Notes under the pieces: model-generated
What the model was told of the DNA's origin: nothing
The model's input: the letters and a program-made list of their open reading frames with translations, nothing else
The model's database searches: none
Program-made: the position numbers and the translations under genes
Shown: piece after piece, positions 46,211-59,256 of the stretch
Numbering within the stretch: position 1 is the first letter of the stretch
Layout of the letters: each line of letters opens with the position of its first letter
Assembly (NCBI RefSeq): GCF_000264905.1
Contig: NW_006763137.1
Coordinates: forward strand, 1,095,622-1,159,621
DNA length: 64,000 bases
Direction: 5' to 3'
DNA from: Stereum hirsutum FP-91666 SS1
Taxonomy: Eukaryota > Basidiomycota > Agaricomycetes > Russulales > Stereaceae

Positions 46211-49200
46211 TCATATCTCGCCCTCCTCAGGCGTCTCCTCCCGCTTCGGTGGCTCTGGAGCCTTTTCTTCCACTTTGGGCGGCGGCGTGGGTTCACGGTC
46301 CACTCTGGGCCTCTGCAAGACATGAGTGCGTTAGAGACCATGAAATGAAAACATAAGATATAAAGACAGACCTTCTCCGCCCTTTCCTCCAGCCTTTCGT
46401 CCGCGAGGACTACCGGATCCCTCGACCTCCTCCGCTTATCGTCTCTCTCAGCAGCATACTCCCTATGGTGCTTACTCGACCCCGACCCCCTCTCCCTATA
46501 TCCCGCATACCTCTCCCTCTCCTTATCCCTATCCCTATAATCCCTCCCAGAATCCCTATCCCAATCTCTCTCCCTCTCCCTATCCCTCGTACTCTCCCTC
46601 CCATACTCCCTCGACGACCTATAATCATCATGCGAACCCTTATGATGCCCATACCTCGACGACCTGTCCCTTTCTCTCGGATCATACTCCCGTTCCCGCT
46701 CTCGTTCCCGCTCGCCGCCGCGGTCGCGGTCGCGGTCGCTCCTGTCAGTATGGCGATCACGCTCTCGCGCGCTGCTGTCTCTGTAGTCACCCCTACTGTC
46801 CCGGTCGCGTTCACGTTCTCCACCACGGTCCTTCTCCTTCTCCTTTTCTTTTTCTTTCTCCTTGACGGGCTCGCGCTCGCGTTCGCTGGGCCTTTCGCGC
46901 TCACGTTCGGGTTCTCGGTGAGGGATTGGTTCTTTCCGTTTTCGACTGGTAGTGGACCCTCCGTCTTCCGATAATTCGCGCAGTCGTTCCTAGAAGGCAT
47001 CGCTATCAGTCTAAGGGCGGTAAGAGTAGAAAAAGGGCAACTTATGGCATACCTTCTGGCGTTTGGCGAACTTGGAAAAGGCAGCGCGGCGGCTTTCGTC
47101 ATCCAGAGCTTTATACTCGGGGAGGTGTTCGATGAGGGGAATCGCCTATGGCGAGACGAGTCAGTTTCAAGGAAGAGGGCGAAACAAAAGTCTGGAGAAC
47201 CCGTACCTCTTCATAGCCCATATTGACGTCGATGGGGTCGGCCAGCTTCTTCATGGCGTAGCGTAGATCATCCTGCATATGCCTCAGCTTCCTCTCCGCG
47301 CGGCGTCTCTCGTCAGCTTGCCGTTTGAGCGCCTCGTCGTGCATCTGTTAGACGCCAATCAAAAGATCAGAATCATCCAATGCTGTAAGATTGGGCACAT
47401 AAGACAGGAATGGTACACTCACCGTCTGGAATACTTCCTCCAACTCATCCTCCTTCATCCTCAACAACTTCTCATCCTCATCCTCCCGGATCACCTTCAT
47501 AAACTCCTCCTCCGTCGTCTCCGGCAACACCGCAAAATGCCTCACCTCCTCTTCCTCTTCTTCCTTCTTTACCCGATCCTCACCCTCTTCTTCCTTCTTC
47601 ACCTTGTCGCCCTCTTCCTTCTTAACACGCGCCTCTTTCGCACTCGCATCCAATTTCGCATTATACCTCCGAATCGCACCCTCGACTATGACCATCTTCG
47701 CGTCCAATCGCTGGTCAAGGTCGTCGACGACGTCCCAGAAGAGCTCGAGCGGGTTCGAGCCTGGGTTTCCGAGTATGTCGAGGTAGCGGTTGTCGTCCGC
47801 GAAAGACGGATAGACCGTCTTCCACTTCGTGCGCGCCTTGATGGCGCCGGAGTCGACAAGGCCTTTCAGAAGATCCTACAGCACATGCCATATTTCGTCC
47901 AAGTTAGCTCCACGGTCACTTCCACGAAAGAATAATAAAGGAAAGAAGGAAGGGCGGAAAAAGGAAAAAGGAACGAACCTTGAACGCCTCCCTGGCCTTC
48001 CTCTCTCTCCTCGTCTTATCGATCTGCGTCCTTCGCATCTGTTCATCGAACTCCCTTTCCTTCACACGACTATAATCCTCAAAAGCCAACAATAAATCGA
48101 GGTTGGGAAGTTTCTGGAGCTCTTCGTCGTTTTTCCATTCTTCAGACTCGAGGACGAGCGCGTGAGCGGAGCGCCAGCGGGTAAGGACGTCAACGTCGAG
48201 CTGCTTGAAGAGTGCTACGAGTTTACCAATAGCACGACCGTGCGCTGCCCGGGCGTCTTGCTACTCGAAACGACATGAGCCTGGGTAATGGCGCGAGAGC
48301 AGAGTGAACTGTAAGACGCACCACTTCACGTTGCTTGAGCTCAGCGACGTACTCTTCAAAGATGAGCTTCCTCTCCGCTTCGACCTTCGCCTGCTGCCAG
48401 ATCGGATGCTGTGCGAAGAGTTTGTCGGCGGTCGGGAAGGTCGTGTAGTGGAAGACGTTCGGGTTGCCCTTGAGCATGTTGCGGATAGCGGGACGCGTCT
48501 TGGCCAGACGAGCTTCGCGTTCCTCTTGCTCCTTCGCCTTCAAGTTATCCACATACTAGAAATACAGCGATAATGTCGCACCATAGTTAGCAAGACCAAG
48601 CAAAGAGGGACGTGTGATGGGGCGAACCTTCTGCCACGCAGCCTTCTTCTCTGCCAACGAGTTCAACGCCTTGTATAACGGGTCCGTGATGATAGCCCTC
48701 ATCGTCTGGTCCCACGTCCAATTCTCATCTACCCCGGCTTTCCTCAACAAATAAGTGAACGCCTTCTCTCCCTCCTCCACCGTCGCAAACCCATTATGCG
48801 GTATCGTAGGCTCATCCGGCAAATTCGGACGCGCAGGCAGAATGCTCGCAGCATTCAATGGCAGTCCCGAAGGGGTACCATTGTGGTTCAGCCCGTCCAT
48901 GCCGGGGTTCTGAGCGAGTGGGTCGTTGAGCGAAACGAGCGCGTTGGATTGGGGTGTGAATGCGGGTGCGATCATATGTGGGGCGGCGGGGAGACCGGCG
49001 GATGCGGGTGGTGGGGCGGCCAGGTTGGAGGGCTGTGGAGGGGCGTTGGCCATTCCGTCTTTCTCGACCTTTTCGAGGAGGAGGAGGAGTTCGTCTGGCA
49101 TTTCCCATTTTGAGACTCTGGTATCCGTCTATACGAGCGCTTGTGAGTATCGGTTCGTACTATGATGAGGAAGGAAGGAAGGACTCACGTTGTAGTAGTA

Positions 49201-49560
49201 CTTGCGTCCTCCAGAGAAGTATTCTTTCCATGGGGTTTGGTTCAGAGCGCGCTGTAACGGGTCAAGGTGACCGAGGGCGTACATTAGCTCTCATTCCTAT
49301 CGCAGCAGCGTAACCCTTCCTTGATCCTCGCGCGTACCTCGAACGGGGTCTTCAAGTCTAAGTTCACGACGTGTCAGACCAGGATATATAAAGAAAGAAC
49401 GAAATGGGCGCACCATCTGGTTTCTCCCAAACACTCTCCTTCGTACCAGTATTGAACCAGTAGGTACGTCCTTCCGGATTCCTATGTTCCGTCTGCGATA
49501 CCCCAACATCAGAGTCAATGTTTGGGCCAATGAGTAGACTCTACATACCCAGATATTCAT
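46211..49560 (-). CDS. PRP40: PRP40, U1 snRNP-associated splicing factor (WW and FF domains)
   Basis: Bridges the 5' splice site complex and branch-point proteins in early spliceosomes. It starts MNIW at 49560, completed across an intron to TEHRNPEGRTYWFNTGTKES and VWEKPD (WW1). DLKTPFERALNQTPWKEYFS then GRKYYYNTDTRVSKWEMPD forms WW2. A Pro/Ala/Asn linker follows (about 49050-48800). FF repeats begin with EKAFTYLLRKAGVDENWTWD, next ARLAKTRPAIRNMLKGNPNV, then REAFKDLLKGLVDSGAIKAR and LELFWDVVDDLDQRL. A charged linker with KKEEEGEDRVKKEE precedes ERRRAERKLRHMQDDLRYAM. The C-terminus is a long Arg/Asp/Glu/Ser-rich region (about 46930-46400) and ends PPKREETPEEGEI, stop 46211-46213. The RE/RD tail produces long antisense frames that are not genes. 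Confidence 0.94.
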
Positions 49561-50185
49561 GATCGTATGTGAGTACAACTTTTAGCACCAGGCAGCAATG
49601 AACGAGACTCGAACAGGGAGGTCAAGTCGACGTATGAGAAGCGCGCCACATGTGCAGGTGTGAGAAGAGCGGAGTTTCAAACGCTTTCTTCTGTGGTTTT
49701 GTGTGGCGGTAGGCCCGCATCTCCTCAAAATGCCTCGTCCAAGACTTGGGATGATGAGAGGATATTATGAGGGTCGAAGCCAGTATCCGTGATATGTTAT
49801 ATATATTTTCCTTTACCAGTAGGCCTTTCGAAATAAGTACATCAATGCACGGTATAAGTAACAGCAAATTACAAGTATATTAGGAGGATGAATGGCTGGA
49901 GAGGTACTGGGGACAGCATTATATAACATACATAGAGAACAAGTGCAGCGTTGGTACTGAAAAGCATAACGATACAGAACGTAATGAACACATTATAATC
50001 ATAAAGTAGTCTTACATATAGCAAGAGAAAGCATGAGAGATCGAGTACGATGAGGATGAGAAATAGTGATGGTCCAAGTCCGAAATGAAACAGCGGTGGC
50101 CTGGTAGAGAAGGAATCGATCAGCATCCTCTATGGCAGCGTTGTGAAAAGGAATCAGACATACCGAAAAGAGGTCCGATAACTCA
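49561..50185. other. intergenic, PRP40 promoter side
   Basis: About 625 bases between two minus-strand genes, AT-richer than neighbours around 49780-50060. No gene recognised. Confidence 0.4.
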
Positions 50186-51412
50186 TCAGAACAACAACCC
50201 TCTGAAATACCCATCTTCCACCATTCGCTTGCCCACCACATCACCATCTCCCTTCGATGTCGCCTTCCGCTTCGTACTTCGTCCCCACCCGCCTGCCCAG
50301 AAATTCTCGTTCGAGATCGAAGACGGCAACGCTTGCTTCGGCTTCGGCACTCGCGACCTCTTCTTGGGCTTCGAGCGCGACGCTGCGTCCCCAGAGGCTT
50401 GCGACGACTTCGCCGTCGAGCCTCCTCCCTTTCTTGCCAACGTACTCATCCTCGAAGCCGTAGACTTCGCCATCTCCTTCCGATACGATGTAGCTCTTTC
50501 GCGCAACTCCTCCTTCGAGCCCGAAGCTTCGCTCCGTGGACGCTCCACAGGCTCCGGTTTCGTCTTCTTCGTCTCAGTAGTCGCAGACCTCGCCAGGTAG
50601 AGTACGGCATGTGAGAATGGAGTGAGCGGCCCCACCATGCTCAAGACATCGAGCTTAGCCGGCTTTTCAGGCTCGAGCGAGAACGGCTTGTCGCCGAAGC
50701 TGGGGAGTGGTCCGAATAGTGTGGACGCGGTGGATGTGGTGGGTTTTGTAGATGTAGATGAAGACGTAGACGTCAATGAAAGGGTCAGGTTGGGTTTCCG
50801 TTTCGGCTTCCGCGTCGTCGTGTCAATGTGTTTGGGGGCGTGCTGGTCGGATATAGATGTGGATGTGGCTTCGCTTGTGTCGACATGGGATGTATCAGAG
50901 GCGCCGTTTCGTGTGAGGAGACAGGAAGGTGGGGTTGGGGTAGAAATATGAGGTTGAGAGGGGGTGCATGATGGTGATGGGCCTGCTGCGAGGGCGAGGT
51001 CGGGTAGGGAGAGAGGAGAGGGAAAGGCACAAGTAACATTCAGAGACAAAGTGCCCAAAGGTCGAGGGGTATTGTCCACTGCATACTGTGGTCGAGCAGC
51101 AAGGGTATCGGCTCTGCTTACAGAGGGTCTCACTCGCAGCGAGCCCGCTTTCCGGTGCGATGATATGGCCATGGACTGAAAGCTAGAGGCGAGTTTCTGG
51201 ATATAGATTTCCGGCAGCGGAAATAAATACGTCGCCATATCGTTGCCCGGTCGAGGACTGTCTGTCGAGCGAAGCGACTGGAGTGTAGGACAGCTAGGGG
51301 AAGATCGTATTGACGGTCGATGCAAACTGGAGAACCCAGCATTGCATGTGGGTGTGTGGGTGGTTAGGGTAGTCTGAGTCTGCATCATGAATAGTGTCGA
51401 CCAATGGGTCAA
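50186..51412 (-). CDS. hypothetical Ser/Thr/Pro-rich protein, single exon
   Basis: Not recognised. One uninterrupted frame of 408 codons, notable because most genes here carry introns every few hundred bases. It starts MTHWSTLFMMQTQTTLTTHT (a second Met, MMQTQ, lies nine codons in). It is dominated by Ser, Thr and Pro (for example LTLSLTSTSSSTSTKPTTST) and then a basic C-terminal half (SRSKPKKRSRVPKPKQALPS, GRSTKRKATSKGDG) that looks like nuclear localisation sequence. A short patch of bulkier residues, PLTPFSHAVLYLARS (about 50620), is the most domain-like part, and it ends MVEDGYFRGLLF. No signal peptide or membrane span. It is likely disordered and possibly nuclear; no function is proposed. 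Confidence 0.6.
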   Translation of the reverse strand: MTHWSTLFMMQTQTTLTTHTPTCNAGFSSLHRPSIRSSPSCPTLQSLRSTDSPRPGNDMATYLFPLPEIYIQKLASSFQSMAISSHRKAGSLRVRPSVSRADTLAARPQYAVDNTPRPLGTLSLNVTCAFPSPLSLPDLALAAGPSPSCTPSQPHISTPTPPSCLLTRNGASDTSHVDTSEATSTSISDQHAPKHIDTTTRKPKRKPNLTLSLTSTSSSTSTKPTTSTASTLFGPLPSFGDKPFSLEPEKPAKLDVLSMVGPLTPFSHAVLYLARSATTETKKTKPEPVERPRSEASGSKEELRERATSYRKEMAKSTASRMSTLARKGGGSTAKSSQASGDAASRSKPKKRSRVPKPKQALPSSISNENFWAGGWGRSTKRKATSKGDGDVVGKRMVEDGYFRGLLF

Positions 51413-52314
51413 TGTTGGTGAGGGTAAGAGACTCTGGAGGCCGAAGTGAGCTCCGGGGCTAGGTGAGAGATGATTTGTCGGGAAGAGGAAGGAGGCACTT
51501 TATATGTTTTACAAGGACCTCGAAGCGCCTGACTACCCGCGTCGACCGTCGGTCTAGTTCCCAATCTGTCAAGCTCGTCGAGAGAGGCGGGCAAGACGAC
51601 ATGAGAATGTAGAGTAACCTTCCGTCATACTGAAGTGAGCCTATCTTCAGCCGAAGGAGGATTAAAAAAGAGGATTGGTCCATCGAAAGCGAGGTCAGTC
51701 GAGAAACGGGCCTAGACTGGACTTCGGCTCAGCTGAGTGTCACTGCGACGCGAGGTGAGTGGCAGCTCTTTTGAGGCGCATAGGCGAAGGGTAAAGATGA
51801 TGTATGAATTCATATCTTTGTAGAGGACTCCATCCAATCGTAGCAAAGAAGAAGCATAATTATGTGTTGAGCAGTTCATGAGGTTGAAGCAAGAGCAAAT
51901 CACCGCTTGAGCCGGGCCAAACGGGCATGGAGGATGAGTGGGGCGTGAGAATGTTTGCCCCTAACCCCGCTGACAATGTATACTGACCTCGTGTGGACGC
52001 TGGTGTTTATGCTCAAGAACTGCTGCATAACGATGGAATACCGGGTAGCTTAAGCAACGCCTACCGATTGGCAGTGTGTCTATACTAGGGATCAGTTCGA
52101 TGACGTCTCGTCAAAGTACTTATTCGGGCTCCAAAAGTGCTTGTTAGGTCGTGTCCGACTCTGAGCAGCTCTTATTCACCGTGACGTCGGAGCTTCTAGT
52201 ACGCTCAATGATGACTTGTAGTGTCCCCATGTTCACAGTGAGGCAGTCCGTAGATCGCAAGGGAGGAAGTAACCCGAAAGAAGATAGATATATAACGGAA
52301 GATTCAAGAACAGC
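51413..52314. other. intergenic, 3' of the ClC gene
   Basis: About 900 bases between two minus-strand genes with no recognisable gene. Confidence 0.4.
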
Positions 52315-55300
52315 TCATTCTTCCAGCGGATTCACCAGTGCCGCCGAATGCTGAAGATGTTCTCTCGACAACGCCACCACGTCCGTCTTGCATATCATGC
52401 CCGTCAACGTCCCAGCCTGCGTAAACATCACATGTCGCAGATTCTGTAAAATTAGCGCGGTCGAGTGACGTCGTTAGATTAAATGTACGACCTGCTATGA
52501 GCGGAGGTCAGTTGCAAGCACTCACGAGTTTGCGAAACATATTGACGACTAGTTCTAGGGGAACTTCTCTTCGTAGTTGAAGGACGTCCTCAACGAGGGA
52601 GGAGAGATCAAGGGTGTTGGTGCTGGAGGCCGCGGCAGATCGACGGGTGAGGATACATATTTTGTTCGCGGAACTTGGGTCGGATAGTAGAGGCTCTGTA
52701 TGTGGACCACGCAACAACATGTTCAGTAGAGAGTGTAGTAGTTCAAAGGAGTGGAGTTACCGATGAAGGCCACCAATTTCTCTCTTCCAATGAAGCCGAG
52801 CAGTTTGTCACCTCCGATCACGGGGAATCCGTCATACTCCCAAGTTTTCACCAAGGACGCTTTGCGCGAGAATCCAGCCCAACTCAGTAAATGAATGAAA
52901 CTCCAAGCAAGCAGCACAGGAGGGAGACTCACCGAGATGGCCTAGCTTATCTACCCCACTTCTCACTACCACTAGATTGTCCACAGGGATCATGACCTCT
53001 CCTGCCACCTCCCCTTTATCCTTATACTCGACGGGTGCAAGCCAAGGGTATCGTCTCATAGCAATCCATATTCCATAGATACCCTCCTCACCAAACGCAT
53101 CACCGACCCATTTAGCAACCATGACAGATATCATGATAGGCAGGACGTGTGAAAGCGCGCCAGTAAGTTCGAAGAGAATGACGACGAGCGAAACTGCAAA
53201 GGATGGAAACCAGCACTCAGTACATGAAAGAGGCTAAGGTAAGATGGGGGTGATCTGCGTACTGGTCATTCGAGTGACGCCACCCAGCATTGCAGAGGCT
53301 CCAATGACGGCGTAGAAACCTGGCGACACGCAACGAACGGAAGGATCGGGCGGGCAGGCAGAAAAGATCCATGCCTTCGGGTACGTGCGTTGTAAGCCTT
53401 GCCTGATAACATTATTGAAGTAAGAGACTATGAGGCAAGGGATACAAGAAGAGGCAAGGTAGACGTACGTGATGAGGCCCACTGCTCTTCCGAGGGACGC
53501 TCCAATGGCAATGGTGGGCAAGAAGATACCAGCCGGGACCTAGGGACGTGAATCAACCTTGCGGACGAATGTCATCAATTTGAGAACTTGGAGTCATACC
53601 ATCATACCGAAAGTCCAAGCTGTAAAACCAATCTTTGCCACTGCCGTCAACACCAGTAGGAAGATGTTTTCCCACAATGCTGATGGGCTAGTGTGTCGAG
53701 CCGTGTCAGGCAGCGGAAACAAAGACGAGTTTACGAGGACGTACTTGCATAAGCCGTGGAAATCACCTCGCGCGGGATCACATTCTTGGAACAGCTGCGC
53801 AACCAGTTCTGACGATTGCACCCTATGCGAGCGCCGTCATATAGCTATATCAGTTCCCAGTTCCCAACAGCCTCGTAGCCGGTACGTACCTGAGAAACAC
53901 CACCTGTTACAGCGAAGGTTTGCGGTAATGAGTAAACCGGGAGTGGACTAGACTAGACGAATAACTAACCAGGTAACTGACAGCCGCGGTTATTGCTGTG
54001 GCACCCACGACCTCCAAGATCGGCATCTGGTGCAAGATGCTGTTGCGCCTGTATATCGCAGCCGCAACATTCAGCCTGATCAACAACGACCCAAGGAGAC
54101 CCTAAAACCCGATTCAAGGCACAGTGAGGTAGCGGTCAACTTTAAAAGTTGGAGTACTTACGCCGAGCGCTGCAAGAAATAGCCATGGTATCTACGAATT
54201 AAGGCGGAAAAGGTAAGAAAGCTTACGCGTCGATATCTTACACGATGATAAATAGGAGAAAGCTCGGCGCGCTGACTTACCAGTTCGAACGCAAGCCACG
54301 TATCGCTTCCGCTCGTAACTTGGAACAGAACGAGCTTCGACGTGCCGAATGGGTCGACATATTGAAGTGCTACTGCCGCGATGACCGACGTGACGAAACC
54401 GCGCCAGATTACGTCGCTTTCATTTGCGAATGTGTCTAATTCTGTATAGGTCCGCAGCGGTCAAAGATCTGGATAGACATCCGACTGGGATGCTGTGGGA
54501 TTACACAAACCTTCAAGCCCAAATAGGACACCACCAAGTGGACTACCAAAGGCGACGGAGACACCAGCAGCAGCTGCTGCTGCGAGGAGTTTGCGTTTCT
54601 GAGCTTGAATCCGGAGGATTAGCACTCTGGTATGAGTGCGGAAACAGGCAGAAAAAAGACGTACCTTCGTTCTTCCGGAATTGTTTGAATAATCGGGAGA
54701 GAAGAAAGGCCATGCAACACGAAACATGAACTAGAGGACCCTATTCGGTGGAACCATGTTAGAGATAGGGAGTGAGGAGAAATGGTCGCATTATGCACCT
54801 CTTTTCCCAGAGAAAGGCCGGAAGCGACGGAGAGTGCAAGACCTAGCGCCTTGATGAGAAGTGTCCACGCACTTAGGAAGCGGTCAAGTACATAACCACC
54901 GAGAATCTACGACAATGTGTTAGAGAACTACAGAAAGAGGGGTTATAGCACACTCACAGCTTTGATCTCTGGGACTACAAATATACGAGTTCAATATTAA
55001 GTGACAAGCACGAACTGAATAATGGCAGAGTTATGTACTTACTGCCGGTGTGGAAAGCACTGTACACGAACGATCAGAGGGTATTTCAGATTCGATGTGT
55101 TCAGCACGTACTATGGCGCATATGTTACCACAAGGAGGGCCGCACTGCTTGCGAAAGCTACCTTTACGGGAAGTCCGCATCAGAGGGCGTCTGAAAATGA
55201 AAGGTCAAAAGACCAACCGAAAGTGCGATGTAGATGAACGACTGCAATAGTGACTGGCCCAAGATAGTTTGTACGCCGAGATATGTGCTCCAAGATTTCC

Positions 55301-55898
55301 ATTCACTGCAGACTTCGCCGGCTGATGAATTCAGTCAGATCGGTGGTAAGACCTTGGACCATCCTGAGAGAATACGCACGATCCAGGCCGCTACAACATG
55401 CGACTGAATTGTAGAAGAAGCCGTACGTGCACCTTCCCTCCTTCAAGTCACCAAGCCTGGAGCATCTTGAGAACAGTGTGCACTATGCATGACGTCTATG
55501 ATGGCTCACCACTTGACCAGGACATCTAACCAGCCGCCAGCTATCCCCACACCGATGCCTGTGCATACCACGACGAACCACATCTTACTCGCTTCCACTA
55601 GCGGTCCAAACACGCCTCCAAGCCCCGGTCTTGACCTGATCTCCTTCCACCTCTCCCTCTCATTATAATCTTCGTGCCACCAGTCTATGGTGCTGCCGTC
55701 ACGGTACTTTGGGCGTTCAGTGTTCGTATGGTGGCGAGGCCACTGCGAGATGTCTGCGTCCTCTAAGAGTTCATACTCCTCTGCAGCTGCCAAATTAGAC
55801 AGTGAAGGCTTGAAATTATGTTTTGCAGCATCCCCATGTCGCTCTGCGCCTTGATAAGGGCCATGGGTAGCTGTAGAAGGGATAGAGCTATGCTTCAT
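52315..55898 (-). CDS. ClC-family chloride channel/antiporter
   Basis: Membrane chloride transporter with two cytosolic CBS domains. The cytosolic start [20 protein letters not shown] at 55898 leads to [20 protein letters not shown] and a first span ([20 protein letters not shown]). Many short exons follow. The ion-path motifs are HTG-IPEIKA (about 55055 and 54970, across an intron), [19 protein letters not shown] (gating Glu position kept, about 54820-54740), [20 protein letters not shown] with LFGLE, and [20 protein letters not shown] (about 53600-53500). [15 protein letters not shown] follows. The CBS region includes [20 protein letters not shown] and [19 protein letters not shown]; the end is AALVNPLEE with stop 52315-52317. 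The fungal GEF1-like branch is likely. Divergent to the GMC gene. Confidence 0.92.
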
Positions 55899-56477
55899 GA
55901 GCGGCCACGGTCAACTGCGGACGAGCGCGGCTGCTGTTGCTCACTGAATACTCTCCCACTCTTCCTGCCATGCATCCGTATTGTTGTTTTCTGCGCCTAC
56001 TGGCTGATATGAGGCCATAGCGGCCGAACGAATGGTGAGCAGAAGCAAGAACGTCGTATGTAGACGCGGTGAAGGTCCAACCAGGTCCAACCAGAGGGCG
56101 CGTCGCGCATGACCCCAATCTCAGGTTAGGGCTCGCTTCTACACGACCGGATGCCCTGGAACTCGGCGAATCTCGTAGCAATATTTCGCGCGCGGTTTCT
56201 CCATATGGTTTCGGAACGCTGTTTGCACATTTTCTCAATTGGCTTCCCTGCCGGCGGGCCACGACAGGCGTGCCTTAGCTGCTGCTTGGTAGCAGTGAAG
56301 CTATAAGGCATATGTCAGATATATGTGCGATCAGGAGTACTTGTGAAACGCTGTAGGGTGCTGCCGCAGCCAACCGCCTCCGTAAGCTCTCCCATTCTTC
56401 GAGACGACAGCTGCCTAGCCTTGCTCACGACCGCCAAGAACGTCGACCGGGACAGACGCAGCATCAGACTCACAGTC
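55899..56477. promoter_or_regulatory. divergent intergenic region, ClC / GMC oxidoreductase
   Basis: About 580 bases between divergent starts. GTCCAACCAG is repeated directly at 56074-56093. No other element recognised. Confidence 0.4.
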
Positions 56478-59256
56478 ATGCTGAAGCTCTTTGGATCCCG
56501 CATCCGGGCGGACGTGATTCTTGGCATTCTGTTATTTCATTTCCTATCCTTCTTCGCGTCCGTGACGGCATTGAGCATTACTTCACACCCTGCACAAGTA
56601 GTCAACAAGACGTTCACCCATGTCGTCGTTGGAGGAGGAACTGCAGGTCGGATTTCTGTCATTTTCTTAGAACTAACACGTCTGCTGATATAAACACCTT
56701 TTACTTTCGCGCCTTGTGTTTTTGTAGGATTGGCTGTGGCGAGTCGTCTCGCGGAGGATTCCCGTTTTTCTGTCCTCGTTATCGAGGCCGGCCCAGATGA
56801 GCAGAACAACACTATCATCAATGATCCTGCTCAGACTACGCCCGCCACCATGAGTTTCAGCTGGCAGTATCAGACCACCCCGCAGACCGTGGGAGGCAAC
56901 GTCCTCACAATATTCCAGTCAGTTCCATACCCCTCGCCTATAAATAGCGATTCTGTCGGCATAAGGTCAATCAACTCACGTTGTTCTAAACAGAGGGAAG
57001 CTTTTAGGAGGCAGTTCTTCTGTGAACGGCATGCAATGGACGCGTGCGACGCTGGATCAATATGACTCTTTCGGGCGACTTGGGAACACGGGGTGGGACG
57101 CGGAGACCTTGTTCCAGTAAGTTAAAGTTTGCGAGGTACTTAGACGACCTAGCCCTGGCGAATAACTCATCCCAAATATCTCTGCAGGTACATGCAGAAG
57201 TCAGAGGCGTTCATCCCTCCATCTCCCGACCAAGTTTCTCTAGGGGCCACGGCTGACCCTTCCGTTCATGGCACCTCCGGGCCCGTTTCAATCTCCTATC
57301 CACAACCGTACCTCGCCACCGAGACCTTCGGAGCTTATATCGCCTCCATGATCTCTGTCTTCTCTTCTTCGCCTCCCCAATCGTCCTTCTCGAACAATAC
57401 GACGGAAGCCTCATACACCCCACTCAAACAAATCCTTGACCTCTGTACGGGTGCGCCATTAGGTCTCGCGCGGTTCTTCTACAGTTTGTTACCTGGAAGA
57501 ACACAGATCCCAGGAGGAAATAGGCGAACGAGTAGTGCGTGGGGTTATGTATATCCGTTCCTGGCAGAGCCTGAGGTCAAAGAGGGCTTGACGATTTTGG
57601 CGGGTCATCAGTCGACGGGTATTGTATGGTCCTCGGGAGGAAATCAGAGTGTAGCGACGGCTACGGGTGTCAAGCTCGTTGCCACGCCTGCTTCGACTAT
57701 CATTGGGGATCCTCTCGCGAATGAGTTCACAGTCGCTGTGAGCGGGGAGGTCATAGTTGCTGCTGGAGCTCTCGGCGTAGGTCGTTCAACTCACCTGAGA
57801 ATCACAGAGGCTGACGAAATCTCTCTTACTTTCGTAGAGCCCTCATTTCTTAGAACTGAGCGGAATTGGCAATAAAACGTGTGGTGAACGATTATAGTAT
57901 GTTATATGACCAGACTCATTCGTCGTACAGGATCCTGGAACAAGCTGGTATACCCGTCAAGGTATGTATTGAAGACACTGCACCGAAGACTCTAATTAGC
58001 CGTGTTACAGGTTTCAACTGACTCATACTGATTATTTTACAAAGGTTAACCTCCCGTCTGTCGGCACAAACCTGCAAGATCAGCCTCTCACAATCTCCTT
58101 CTACGCCATCAAACCTACCCTACCATCTATCTTCAATGATACTACCAATGAAATTGGCGACGGCTCCGTAGGCTACCTCTCACTCTCCCATATAATCGGC
58201 TCCGACGCTGCTGCGATCGCCGCTGAGGAATTGTTAGCGAGCGTGACACAAAGGGCAGAAGAGATCGTCGGTATGGGTGGGTTTTCGAGTGTCGCCGGGA
58301 TGGAGAAGGTGTTGAAGGAACAGGCGCAGGCGATTGCGAGGAGCGAGAGTCAGTTTCCGAGTTTCTCCATTTCATGTCGTGGGTGTGAGAGGACGATGAA
58401 CTGTGAAGCTGACATCCCTCCGATGTTTGCAGCGCCGGTGATTGAGATGTCGTTCGCCACGAACTTGATCCAAGGAGCTTTTGGCCACCAGATCTGGAAT
58501 CTACTACCACAGTCGTGCGTTTTCGGCCTCCTATCTGTTCTACTGCTTTTTTGACAGATATTCTATCTAACGCGTTCTCATAGACGAGGAACGGTCCATC
58601 TTCAATCCTCCTCGCCGTTCGTTCTTCCCCAAGGTCACCGCCATTTTCACGTCTGACACTGTTCAACTAATATCGAGTACTAACTCTCCATACAGTCAAC
58701 CCTAACTACCTCATCACCCCCTTTGACCTCTCCCTACACGTCAACGCCACAAAGCTTTCCCGTCAAATCTTCGCCACATCACCGCTATCCGAACTCGTCG
58801 AAGCCGAACTCTCTCCAGGCCTCGTCGCGGTCCCACCAAATGCCTCTGATGCGACGTGGCAGAGCTTTGTGGAGAGCGGAGTGACGAGCGTTCAACATCC
58901 AGCGGGAACTGTGCCTATGCTGCCGAGAGAGGATGGTGGGAGTGTAGATGCGAGGTTGAAAGTTTATGGGACGGGGAATGTTAGGGTTGTTGGTACGTTT
59001 GCGTCTTCATTTCCCAGTTCGATGTCTGTCCTTGCCCATTGCAGTGTACGCGCGTCTGATCTATTTTCTCTATCTTGTCACCAGATTCTTCGATCATCCC
59101 CGTACAAATCAGTGCTCACTTGAGTGCCACGGTATACGGCATAGCGGAAAAGGTGCGTTCTTTGATAGCTTTCCGCGCCGCACAAAGTATAGCTGATACT
59201 CCGAGTCTTCATAGGCAGCAGATATGATCAAGGAGGACTTCTTAGACGGCGCCTGA
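56478..59256 (+). CDS. secreted GMC oxidoreductase (aryl-alcohol oxidase-like)
   Basis: FAD-dependent alcohol oxidase/dehydrogenase of the glucose-methanol-choline family. The ATG at 56478 is chosen because it starts a signal-peptide-like stretch (RADVILGILLFHFLSFFASV); the frame is open further upstream. The FAD Rossmann motif is FTHVVVGGGTAG-LAVASRLA across an intron, followed by FSVLVIEAGPDEQ. GMC signature 1 is GKLLGGSSSVNGMQWTRATL. Signature 2 is SGEVIVAAGALG-SPHFLEL then SGIGNKT, across an intron. Next come AGIPVK-VNLPSVGTNLQDQP and a long variable substrate part. The catalytic region is VTSVQHPAGTVPML (His kept) and the end is QISAHLSATVYGIAEKAADM, with stop at 59254-59256. About 12 exons; the join near 58370-58440 is ambiguous. 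It lies 2.4 kb upstream of STS-B on the same strand. Confidence 0.9.

Noticed and set aside
46465..46974. Hydrophobic plus-strand open frame that looks like a membrane protein
   Set aside because: It is the antisense of the Arg/Asp/Glu repeats in the PRP40 C-terminus.
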